A stretch of DNA of 64,000 bases, taken from NCBI RefSeq assembly GCF_024349785.1, contig NZ_AP018817.1:651501-715500 (forward strand), given 5' to 3'. The stretch is from Sphingomonas bisphenolicum. Lineage in GTDB: Bacteria; Pseudomonadota; Alphaproteobacteria; Sphingomonadales; Sphingomonadaceae. This document shows positions 7,966 through 15,010 of this stretch, piece after piece. The notes under the pieces were generated by a model. That model made no database searches. It was not told the origin of the DNA and saw only the letters and a list, made by a program, of their open reading frames with translations. Each line of letters begins with the position of its first letter. The first letter of the stretch is position 1. The position numbers and the translations under genes were made by a program.

Positions 7966-8486
7966 CCGATATCTCCCGTCAGCAGAGCGTCGCGCGATAC
8001 GCAGCCCAGCCGTGTCCAGCGCGCCCGCAGCGCGCCCTCGACATGGGCGATCGCGGCGTCCTCCACATCCGCGCCGCGATAGAGGTTGCGCCGTAGCGCG
8101 TCCGCCAGATCGGCCTCGCCCGCCAGCGCCGCGCGATAGGCGCTGATCCGCCCGCCCAGCGCGCTCATCATCCGGCCGACATGTTTGCCGACGACGACGT
8201 CGCCAATGCCTTCCTGCCGCAACTGCCCGTCCATGTCGTCGACGAACAATTCTGTCAGCCACACGCTCTCCTGCGCGCCATTCTGCTGCTCCAGCCGGAT
8301 CAGCACCTGCGCCAAAATCGCGACGATCATGTCGAATCGCCCGTCCAGCGTGTCGGGCACCGCGCCCTCGACATACCAGTGCGGCTGCCGTCCCTCCCGG
8401 ATCACGGCGTTATAGAGCGGGCGCAGCCCCTCTTTGGGATCGGTGCGGCCAAAGAGGCGCTGGAGGAAGGAGGGGGAAGCGGACAT
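7962..8486 (-). CDS. CBP3-type ubiquinol-cytochrome c chaperone family protein
   Basis: 174-aa protein matching the Cbp3/UPF0174 fold: LRPLYNAVIREGRQPHWYVE near the N-terminus, DTLDGRFDMIVAILAQVLIR, LTELFVDDMDGQLRQEGIGD and VGKHVGRMMSALGGRISAYR. The mitochondrial homologue helps cytochrome b assembly of the bc1 complex; the bacterial role is inferred from this. The start is the ATG at 8486, giving MSASPSFLQRLFG, which is where family members begin; a longer open frame upstream lacks conserved residues. It is the first gene of an operon with yceD and the hypothetical gene at 6883. Confidence 0.85.
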   Translation of the reverse strand: MSASPSFLQRLFGRTDPKEGLRPLYNAVIREGRQPHWYVEGAVPDTLDGRFDMIVAILAQVLIRLEQQNGAQESVWLTELFVDDMDGQLRQEGIGDVVVGKHVGRMMSALGGRISAYRAALAGEADLADALRRNLYRGADVEDAAIAHVEGALRARWTRLGCVSRDALLTGDIG

Positions 8487-8648
8487 CGGGCAACAGCTTT
8501 TCGTGACGGATCGGACGGCGACGCGCCGTCCGATGTTTTGCGCCCCTTGCCGGGGCTTGCGCATTTCCATATTGATCGCTGCGTCGCCCAATGCAATGGC
8601 GACATCAGTTTCTTGGGTTCGCGGGACGGCCCCCCGCAGGAGAAGTTC

Positions 8649-9164
8649 ATGCGTCAGTTCAGCCGTCATTCGCCACGCGGGCGTATCCTGCTCGCGATCG
8701 GCCTCAGCGCGCTGGTGCTGGGCGCATCGGGCTGCACCCGCATCCGCACGCATCAGGGCTATTCGATCGACAAGCTGCTGGTCGATTCGGTCCAGCCCGG
8801 CATCGATAACCGCGCCTCGGTGGAAGGGACGCTAGGTCGCCCCAGCTTCGTGTCGCAGTTCGGCGAGCAGGACTGGTATTATGTCTCGCGCGAAATGCGC
8901 GCGCTCGCCTTTTCCAATCCCAAGCCGGTGGAACAGACCGTGCTGCGCGTCCGCTTCGACCCCGCAGGCAATGTCGCGGCAGTCGATCGCATGGGTCTGG
9001 ACCAGGTCGCCCACATCTCGCCCATGGGCGACAAGACCCCGACGCTGGGCCGCAACCGCAGCCTGTTCGACGAGATTTTCGGCAATATCGGCGCGGTCGG
9101 CGCCGGCGGCATGGGCGGCGGTGGTGGCGGCAGCAACACCGGCGGCGGCCCGAACGGCAGCTAA
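8649..9164 (+). CDS. bamE: Outer membrane assembly lipoprotein BamE (SmpA/OmlA)
   Basis: 171-aa lipoprotein of the BAM complex, which inserts beta-barrel proteins in the outer membrane. A signal peptide ends in the lipobox LGASGC, so Cys-29 would be lipidated. The BamE fold covers about residues 38-115, with GYSIDKLLVDSVQPG, VEGTLGRPS and DWYYVSREMR. The C-terminus is a long Gly-rich tail (GGMGGGGGG), longer than in enteric BamE. The start at 8649 has AGGAGAAG about 4 bases upstream. It is divergent from the CBP3 operon and convergent with the efflux operon. Confidence 0.92.
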   Translation: MRQFSRHSPRGRILLAIGLSALVLGASGCTRIRTHQGYSIDKLLVDSVQPGIDNRASVEGTLGRPSFVSQFGEQDWYYVSREMRALAFSNPKPVEQTVLRVRFDPAGNVAAVDRMGLDQVAHISPMGDKTPTLGRNRSLFDEIFGNIGAVGAGGMGGGGGGSNTGGGPNGS

Positions 9165-9185
9165 AATCTCGCCGTTACCTCTCTC

Positions 9186-9329
9186 CCGTTCGGGCTGAGC
9201 CTGTCGAAGCCTGTTCTTCCTTTTGCCCTGTTCTTGCTTTTGCGACGTCGAAAGAAAGAATAGCCCCCTGCGACTGCCTGCCTGCGGCTGTCGCTCAGGA
9301 CAGGCTTCGACAGGCTCAGGGCGAACGGG
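9186..9329. repeat. Inverted repeat of the sphingomonad TTCGACAGGCTCAG type, possible bidirectional terminator
   Basis: An arm of about 30 bases at 9186-9215 (GGCTGAGCCTGTCGAAGCC core) recurs inverted at 9298-9329 (GGCTTCGACAGGCTCAG core) with few mismatches, enclosing about 80 bases without a gene. This palindromic repeat is common in sphingomonad genomes. Here it lies between the convergent bamE and NodT genes, where a long hairpin could stop transcription from both sides. Confidence 0.7.
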
Positions 9330-9376
9330 TTTACTTCAAACTCGATGCTTTCAATAGGCCGATCCAGCGACCGGCT

Positions 9377-10831
9377 TCACTCCCAGCCGCCGCCCAGCGC
9401 CAGGAAGATCGCAATCTGGTCCTGCACCAGTTGCGTCCGCGCTGCCGCCGCGGTGACCTCCGCACTGGCCAGGCTGCGTTGCGCGTCCAGCAGCGACAGG
9501 AAATCGCCCCGTCCGAATCGGAACAGCTTGCCCGCCTGGCTTGCGGACAGCGCCGCGCTGTCCCGCGCCCGGTCCAGCGCCGCCGCCCGCTCGGCATCGC
9601 GGCGATAGCTTTCCAGCGCCGTCTCGGTCTGGCGTAGCGCCTCCAGCACCGTACCGTCGAACCCGGCCAGATCGCCCTGTACCGCGGCATCGGCCTGCGC
9701 GATGCTCGCCCGCACCACCGGCCGGTTGGGGAAGCTCCAGCTGATGAGCGGCCCCAGGCTGAAGCCGAATCCCGTGCCCGAACCCAGATCCTTGAGCGGC
9801 CCCGACAGGCCGACCGACCCGCCAATGCTGATCTGCGGATAGAGGTCGGCGGTCGCCACCCCCAGCCGCGCGGTATCCGCCGCGATGGCGCGCTCGGCCT
9901 GGCGGATGTCGGGTCGCCGCCGGATCAGCGCCGCGCCGTCCCCGACGGGCAGGGCCATGCGCAAGGACGGTAGCGCGGCGCAACTCTCGACATCGCGTGG
10001 ATAATCGGCGGGCGGTCGCCCCAGCAGGGTCGCCAGCAGGTAAAGCCCATTCTGCCGCTGCGCCTCGAACGCCGGCAGCGCCGCCGCGCTGCTGTCCACC
10101 GCAGCCTGCGCCCGGCTGACGTCAAAGGCGGTGCCGCGCCCGCCCTTCGCCAGCCGCCGCGTCGCGTTCAGCGTATCGCGCTGCAACGCCACCACCCGCC
10201 GGTTTACGCCCAGGCTGTAATTGGCCGCGCATATCTGCGCATAGGCCCGCGCGGTCGCCGCCGCGACGCTGACCCGCACATAGTCGCGCGCCGCCGCGCT
10301 CGCCTCGACATCCGCGCCGCTCGCCTCGATCGCGCGCTTGATCCGGCCGTTGAGGTCCAGCGGATAGCTGGCGGACAGGCCCAGATCATAGCCGACCACG
10401 CCCGGCAGGCTGTAGCCGGTGCTGGATGGCCGCGACAGCGACAGGCCGCTGCCGCTGACGCTGGTCGTGACGGTGCGCCCGGCCTCCGCCTCCCGCAATA
10501 CCGCCTGTGCCTGGGCCAGATTGGCGTCGGCCTGGCGCAGGTCGGTATTGGCGGCCAGCGCCTGCGCGATCAGCGTATCGAGTTGTGGATCGGCATAGAG
10601 ACGCCACCAATGGTCGGGCAGGTCGGCCTGGCTATATTGCCCGCCCTGCGCCGAATGAAACGCCCCGGTCGCGGCCGGCGTGGTGGCGGCGGACCGGGCC
10701 GGCGGGCGATAATCCGGCCCGGCGGTCGCACAGGCGGACAGGGCCAACACCAACAGCGCGCCCCCCAAACCCTTATGCGGTCCCGCGCAGGCGGGAACAG
10801 GCCGTCTTTTGGCCCGGTTAGCCTTAGCCAT
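9377..10831 (-). CDS. NodT-family outer membrane efflux lipoprotein
   Basis: TolC-like outer-membrane factor of 484 aa. A signal segment ends in the lipobox LALSAC (ALLVLALSACATAGPDY), followed by two OEP repeats (coiled coils about residues 75-260 and 280-480), with the family motif RRRPDIRQAERAIAADTARLG at the second repeat. It is the exit duct for the pump encoded just upstream. The ATG at 10831 overlaps the HlyD stop by 8 bases (ATGGCTAA). The extreme N-terminus (KRRPVPACAGP) is encoded by a copy of the palindromic repeat TCCCGCGCAGGCGGGA, so the real signal peptide may start later. Confidence 0.9.
   Translation of the reverse strand: MAKANRAKRRPVPACAGPHKGLGGALLVLALSACATAGPDYRPPARSAATTPAATGAFHSAQGGQYSQADLPDHWWRLYADPQLDTLIAQALAANTDLRQADANLAQAQAVLREAEAGRTVTTSVSGSGLSLSRPSSTGYSLPGVVGYDLGLSASYPLDLNGRIKRAIEASGADVEASAAARDYVRVSVAAATARAYAQICAANYSLGVNRRVVALQRDTLNATRRLAKGGRGTAFDVSRAQAAVDSSAAALPAFEAQRQNGLYLLATLLGRPPADYPRDVESCAALPSLRMALPVGDGAALIRRRPDIRQAERAIAADTARLGVATADLYPQISIGGSVGLSGPLKDLGSGTGFGFSLGPLISWSFPNRPVVRASIAQADAAVQGDLAGFDGTVLEALRQTETALESYRRDAERAAALDRARDSAALSASQAGKLFRFGRGDFLSLLDAQRSLASAEVTAAAARTQLVQDQIAIFLALGGGWE
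10781..10796. repeat. Palindromic repeat inside the NodT coding start
   Basis: TCCCGCGCAGGCGGGA. The first 14 bases recur at 14601-14614, and a related palindrome (CTCCTGCGCAGGCAGGAG) is at 35771-35788. Other copies are intergenic; this one is translated. Confidence 0.6.
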
Positions 10832-11759
10832 GACGGCAAACCCCCGCCTTGCCATCCTTGTCCCCATTTTTCTCAGGCGCCGCGGGCTGCACCGTCACCG
10901 TTGCGGTCCGGCCCGAAATCAGCCGCAACCCCGCCGGCGCCTTGTCCAGCTTCACCCGCACCGGAATGCGCTGGGCCAGCCGCACCCAACTGAAGGTCGG
11001 CTCGACGGAGGGGAGGAGGTTGCCGCTGTTGCTCCGGCTGTCGTCGTCGATGCCGAAGGCGATGCTCTCGACCCGGCCGTGCAGATCCTGCGCCTCGCCC
11101 ATCAGTCGCACCGTCACCGGCGCGCCGATGCAGATCAGCCCCAGCTTGGTTTCCTCGAAATAGCCCTCGACCCGCATCGAATCGCTGTCGATCAGGGCCA
11201 GCGCCTGGCTCCCCGCGCCGACATAGTCGCCCGGATGCAGGTCCAGGTTCGTGACCACGCCATTGACCGACGCCAGCACCCGCGTCCGTTGCAGGTTCAG
11301 CGCCGCGCCCTCGCGCGCGCTCATCGCCTCGGTCAGCGCGGCCTGTGCCGTCTCGACCCGCGCGACATTCTGCTCATGCGTCTCCGCCGCCACCAGGTCG
11401 CCCAGCGCCAGGTCGCGCCGCGCCTCGCGCCGCGCCTGCGCCAGCGTCGCCTGCGCACTGGCGATCTGCGACCGGGCCTGATCCAGCGCCAGTGCGTAAC
11501 GCGGCGTGTCGATCACGAACAGCAGGTCGCCGGCCTTCACCTGCTGGTTGTCATGCACCGCGACCGACGTCACCAGCCCGCTGATGTCGGGCGTCACCCG
11601 CACCACATCGGCGCGCACCCGCCCGTCGCGGGTCCAGGGGCTGCGCTCATAATGATTCCACATCCAGATCGCGACAAGCGCCGCGGCGATGACGAGCAGG
11701 ATGGTGGCGGCGCTGCGGACCAGCCCCTTCCAAAACGGCGAATCGGACAGGCGGTTCAT
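10824..11759 (-). CDS. HlyD/AaeA-like membrane fusion protein
   Basis: 311-aa periplasmic adaptor of an efflux pump. One N-terminal membrane helix (VRSAATILLVIAAALVAIWM, about residues 14-33) is followed by a lipoyl/barrel-sandwich half (VRADVVRVTPDISGLVTSVAV), an alpha-hairpin rich in Ala and Arg (about 85-145) and the second lipoyl half (VLASVNGVVTNLDLHPGDYV). The size and the pairing with DUF1656 and FUSC proteins match E. coli AaeA. The ATG at 11759 overlaps the DUF1656 stop as ATGA; a longer frame upstream is only the shadow of the preceding genes. Confidence 0.9.
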   Translation of the reverse strand: MNRLSDSPFWKGLVRSAATILLVIAAALVAIWMWNHYERSPWTRDGRVRADVVRVTPDISGLVTSVAVHDNQQVKAGDLLFVIDTPRYALALDQARSQIASAQATLAQARREARRDLALGDLVAAETHEQNVARVETAQAALTEAMSAREGAALNLQRTRVLASVNGVVTNLDLHPGDYVGAGSQALALIDSDSMRVEGYFEETKLGLICIGAPVTVRLMGEAQDLHGRVESIAFGIDDDSRSNSGNLLPSVEPTFSWVRLAQRIPVRVKLDKAPAGLRLISGRTATVTVQPAAPEKNGDKDGKAGVCRHG

Positions 11760-11971
11760 AGACGGATTCCAAAGGTGGGGACGAGCAAGGCGAGGCCGCC
11801 GAGCAGGAGGATGAAAAGGCTGAGGTCCACCGCCGCGCGATAGGCCAGGAAGCGATAGAGGCCGAAGGCGGCGATCAGCCGGGTCAGCGCCCAGCTCAGC
11901 ACCAGCGCGACCAGCGCCAGCAGCAACAGGGTGGGGATGAAGATGCCCCCTAGGGCAATTTCGCCGGTCAT
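11756..11971 (-). CDS. DUF1656 (AaeX-like) small membrane protein
   Basis: 71-aa protein with two hydrophobic helices (IFIPTLLLLALVALVLSWAL and AAVDLSLFILLLGGLALLVP). DUF1656 proteins accompany AaeAB-type aromatic acid exporters; the exact function is unknown. It overlaps by ATGA both with the FUSC gene before it and the HlyD gene after it, so the four pump genes are tightly coupled. Confidence 0.88.
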   Translation of the reverse strand: MTGEIALGGIFIPTLLLLALVALVLSWALTRLIAAFGLYRFLAYRAAVDLSLFILLLGGLALLVPTFGIRL

Positions 11972-14034
11972 GCGATGGCTCTCCGATAGGCATGGGCGTC
12001 GGGGAAGAGGTTGCGGCGCAGGCTCACCAGCCCCAGCACGCCCTCGCGGCGCACCGGCAGGCGGGGATGGGCGCTCAGCGCGTCGATGGCGCCGTCGATA
12101 TCGTGGAGCAGTGCGGGGTCGGCGGGCACCGGCTTGTCCGGGTCCAGCCCGCGATAATGGCGGCTCACCCCGCCCAGCACCGCGGTCAGCGGAGCGCCTT
12201 CTTCCGGGGGCAGGTCCAGTCGCAACTGGCGCAGTTCGCCGATCGCGACGCCTGTACGCAGGTCGCGCAGGGCGTCGTAGAGCGGCTTGCCGCTGTCGGC
12301 ACGGGTCGCCGCCAGCCGCGGGGCGAGCAGGGCGATGCGGTCGAGCATCCGGTTGATCCAGCCGCGCACGTCGGGCGGGCTCATCAATGTCGCGCGATTG
12401 GCGATGTCGGTCCAGCCGGCGCGCAGCGTGCGGCGGATCGCGCGTTCGACCCCGGCCGACTGCAACAGCCCGGCCATCAGGATCGCGAACCAGATGCCGA
12501 CGATCTGCGCCACCGCGCCGTTGATATAGCTGCCAAAGGCGCTGACATAGCTGCTCGACAGCAGCACAGGACTGCCCAACCCCAGCAGGGTAGGCAGCGC
12601 AATCCCCGCCCAGCGCGGCGACGCCATCATCGCGCCCAGCAGCAGCAAAGCGGGCGCATAGGCCAGCGCCAGCATCAGGAAGCCGTCCAGCCGCGGCATG
12701 ATCGCATAGCCGTACAGCGCGCCCAGCGCCGACGCCGCGACCGTGCCGACCATGAAGCCCCTGAGCGGGGCCAGCGGATTGTCGACCGCTGCGAACAGCG
12801 CCAGGAACACGCCCGCCAGCATCACCGCGGTGCCGCCATCCTTCCAGCCGCTCAATATCCAGATCGCGCAGCCCAGCGCCACCGTGACGAAGGCGCTGAA
12901 CGCGCCGCGCGCTGCGCTGGCATAGTCGCGGTGCAGTTCGCGGTTGCGCCGGCCCTCCAGCAGTTGCGCGATGCGCGGCGTCACTGCGGCGCGACTGTGC
13001 GTCGCCATCTGGTCGTGCAGGTCGCGGCAGTCGCGATGCGCCGCGATCAGCGTGGCCAGCCGGGCGTAGAGGCTCAGGCGCATCATGTCGGCCCAGCCCA
13101 TGTCAGGCGTCGCCGCGGGCTCAAGTCCGGCGCAGCGGTCGATCAGCGCCTGGGCCAGCCGCGCCCGGCTGTCATTGTCGACCGCCGGCGAATCCAGCCA
13201 GTCGCGGACATCGGCGATCAGCCTCTCGACCTGCGGCGGCACGGTTCCGCCATTGGCGGCCTTTAGCTGCGCCAGCCGGTCCTCCGCCGCCGCGCCCAGC
13301 GGCAGCAACAATGACAACTGGTCCTGCAACGCGCGAACCGTCCGCACCCGCGGCGCCAGGCGGCTGATGTCGAAGGGCAGGTGGACCGACATCTGGTGCA
13401 ATTCGGTGACGTCCTGCGCCAGCCGGCGGCGCTCGGCATCCAGCCCCGCTACCGGTTCCGTCGCGATCGCGTCGCGGGTCCAGCGTTCCGCGTCGCGCAG
13501 CATCGCTTCCACCCGCGCCAGCAGCACGCTGCTGATCGATCCGGGCAGCACCACGCTATGGACCAGGCTGCCGCAGGCGATGCCGATCAAAATCTCCTGG
13601 ACGCGCAACGACGCCACGGTGAAGATGGTCTGCGGCGTATCGACGTCAGGGAAGACGATCAGGCAGGCGGTATAGCCCGCCAGCACGAACATATAGGATC
13701 GCGGCGTGCGGTCCATCAGCGACACGAATACGCACAGCGCCAGCCATGATGCCATGGCCAGCACCAGCAATTCGGGCGCATTGACGAGCGGCGGAACGAT
13801 GGCGACGGCGAACATCGCGCCGACCAATGTGCCGATGGCGCGAAAAACCGCCTTGGAAATCACCGCACCGGCCATCGGCTGGGCGACGATATAGCTGGTC
13901 AGGAATGCCCAATAGGGCCGCTCCAGCCCGATGCTGAACGCGAGGTAGAGCGCCAGCATGGCCGCAACCAGGCATTTGAGGGAAAAGAGCGCGACCGGTA
14001 CGCCGAAGCGTTCGCCGAAGATCTTGCCGCTCAT
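11968..14034 (-). CDS. FUSC-family (AaeB-like) inner membrane exporter
   Basis: 688-aa transport protein. Two blocks of about five membrane helices (residues about 20-165 and 385-525) are each followed by cytoplasmic helical regions, the FUSC layout of AaeB and related exporters of aromatic acids. Conserved features include YWAFLTSYIVAQPMAGAVIS in block one and FSAFVTVALGCAIWILSGWK in block two. With the HlyD, DUF1656 and NodT proteins it would form an envelope-spanning pump. The substrate cannot be read from sequence; phenolic or aromatic acids are a family-based guess. It lies 10 bases after marR. Confidence 0.9.
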   Translation of the reverse strand: MSGKIFGERFGVPVALFSLKCLVAAMLALYLAFSIGLERPYWAFLTSYIVAQPMAGAVISKAVFRAIGTLVGAMFAVAIVPPLVNAPELLVLAMASWLALCVFVSLMDRTPRSYMFVLAGYTACLIVFPDVDTPQTIFTVASLRVQEILIGIACGSLVHSVVLPGSISSVLLARVEAMLRDAERWTRDAIATEPVAGLDAERRRLAQDVTELHQMSVHLPFDISRLAPRVRTVRALQDQLSLLLPLGAAAEDRLAQLKAANGGTVPPQVERLIADVRDWLDSPAVDNDSRARLAQALIDRCAGLEPAATPDMGWADMMRLSLYARLATLIAAHRDCRDLHDQMATHSRAAVTPRIAQLLEGRRNRELHRDYASAARGAFSAFVTVALGCAIWILSGWKDGGTAVMLAGVFLALFAAVDNPLAPLRGFMVGTVAASALGALYGYAIMPRLDGFLMLALAYAPALLLLGAMMASPRWAGIALPTLLGLGSPVLLSSSYVSAFGSYINGAVAQIVGIWFAILMAGLLQSAGVERAIRRTLRAGWTDIANRATLMSPPDVRGWINRMLDRIALLAPRLAATRADSGKPLYDALRDLRTGVAIGELRQLRLDLPPEEGAPLTAVLGGVSRHYRGLDPDKPVPADPALLHDIDGAIDALSAHPRLPVRREGVLGLVSLRRNLFPDAHAYRRAIA

Positions 14035-14044
14035 GGCCGGATGC

Positions 14045-14500
14045 TCACGCCGCGCTCTTCCGTTCGGCGATGCGCAGGCTCAGCAGGTCCAGCAGCCATA
14101 CTGCGACCTCGATCGCCTCTTCGGGCACGTCCTTCAGCAACTCGGCCCGCAGGGCGTCGAGCTTCGCTTCGATCCTGCCGACCAGATCCCGCCCCGCCGG
14201 AGCCAGCCCGACAATATTGGATCTCTTGTCGTCGGGATGTTGCGCCCGCGTCACCAGTCCGCCGGTCTGCAACTGGTCCAGCGTGCGGACCAGCGATGGC
14301 TGGCTGATATCCAGCGACTCGGCCAGCGCGCTTTGCCCTACCTCGCCACCCAGCCGATCGATATGGATCAGGCACCATCCGGCGCTGTTGGATACGCCGA
14401 ATTCCGCCAGGGCCGTGTCGGCCAGTTGCCGCCAGGCGCGGGCGACCGGAGCCATCTTGTGCGCCAGTGCGCGCTTGGGTTCTGACAGGGGCATTTCCAT
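14045..14500 (-). CDS. MarR-family transcriptional regulator of the efflux operon
   Basis: 151-aa regulator. The winged helix-turn-helix is at about residues 55-100 (SALAESLDISQPSLVRTLDQ, then the wing QHPDDKRSNIVGLAPAG with the conserved D-x-R). MarR proteins bind palindromes as dimers and usually release DNA on binding phenolic compounds, which fits the AaeAB-like pump downstream. Two start codons, ATG at 14500 and 14494, lie in or next to a near-perfect 30-bp palindrome that also holds the likely promoter, so the gene probably represses itself and the pump. No Shine-Dalgarno sequence is visible, so a leaderless message is possible. Confidence 0.9.
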   Translation of the reverse strand: MEMPLSEPKRALAHKMAPVARAWRQLADTALAEFGVSNSAGWCLIHIDRLGGEVGQSALAESLDISQPSLVRTLDQLQTGGLVTRAQHPDDKRSNIVGLAPAGRDLVGRIEAKLDALRAELLKDVPEEAIEVAVWLLDLLSLRIAERKSAA

Positions 14501-14528
14501 TAGATAGCTAACTAATGGAAATTGTCAA
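14493..14528 (-). promoter_or_regulatory. MarR operator palindrome overlapping promoter and start codon
   Basis: Bases 14493-14522 form a 30-bp inverted repeat broken at only one base pair (core TTAGATAGCTAACTAA). On the minus strand TTGACA (14528-14523) and TATCTA (14506-14501) are spaced 16 bases apart as -35 and -10 boxes, so the operator fills the spacer and the -10 box. Transcription would begin near the ATG itself. Confidence 0.65.
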
Positions 14529-14590
14529 CGGCGTATTGCTGTCTCGCTCGCTGTCGCGGATAGGAAGGTCGCGCCGCGATTATTAAAGCC

Positions 14591-14626
14591 AGAACCGGGC
14601 TCCCGCGCAGGCGGCAGCCCGGTTCT
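14591..14626 (-). terminator. Hairpin downstream of the gene at 14685-14987
   Basis: AGAACCGGGCT at 14591-14601 pairs perfectly with AGCCCGGTTCT at 14616-14626. The loop contains the GCGCAGGCGG repeat. On the minus strand it is followed by GGCTTTAATAA, only a weak T stretch, so termination is probable rather than certain. Confidence 0.5.
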
Positions 14627-14684
14627 GTCGTCTGAACTACACGCCGCGCTTTAGCGGGAACCCGCTGCCGACGGCGGACGATGC

Positions 14685-14987
14685 CTAAGCCCGGCGCGTC
14701 CCGTTGAAGGCCGACGCGCCGAATGCGCCGAGCTGCATCGTGCCGGTGATGGCATCGCCCGCCACGTCGGCCTCGCATTCGAGCGTCATCGGCATGGGCA
14801 TGGTCATTTCCATCTTCCATGTCAGCTTCGCGCCATCGACCTTGCCGTCGACCACATCCAGCGACCCCATCATCCCGGCAAAGGTGCCGTTGAAGCGGTC
14901 GCCGCTGCTGATGACGGTGAAGACCCCCTTCTGGTCGCCCATCGGCGTTTTGGCCACGCAATCATAAGCGCCATCCACTGCAGCCAT
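14685..14987 (-). CDS. Small hypothetical beta-rich protein
   Basis: 100-aa protein, MAAVDGAYDCVAKTPMGDQK..., without a signal peptide. Alternating hydrophobic and polar residues and repeated turns (GDRFNGTFAG, DGKVDGAKLTWK, GDAITGTMQLG) suggest a compact beta barrel. I recall similar proteins being conserved in sphingomonads, but know no function. AAGGAGAA lies about 6 bases upstream of the ATG at 14987. It lies just downstream of, and on the same strand as, the M16 peptidase (23 bases), so the two may share a transcript. Confidence 0.7.
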   Translation of the reverse strand: MAAVDGAYDCVAKTPMGDQKGVFTVISSGDRFNGTFAGMMGSLDVVDGKVDGAKLTWKMEMTMPMPMTLECEADVAGDAITGTMQLGAFGASAFNGTRRA

Positions 14988-15010
14988 CTCGATTCTCCTT
15001 TACGTTGGCG

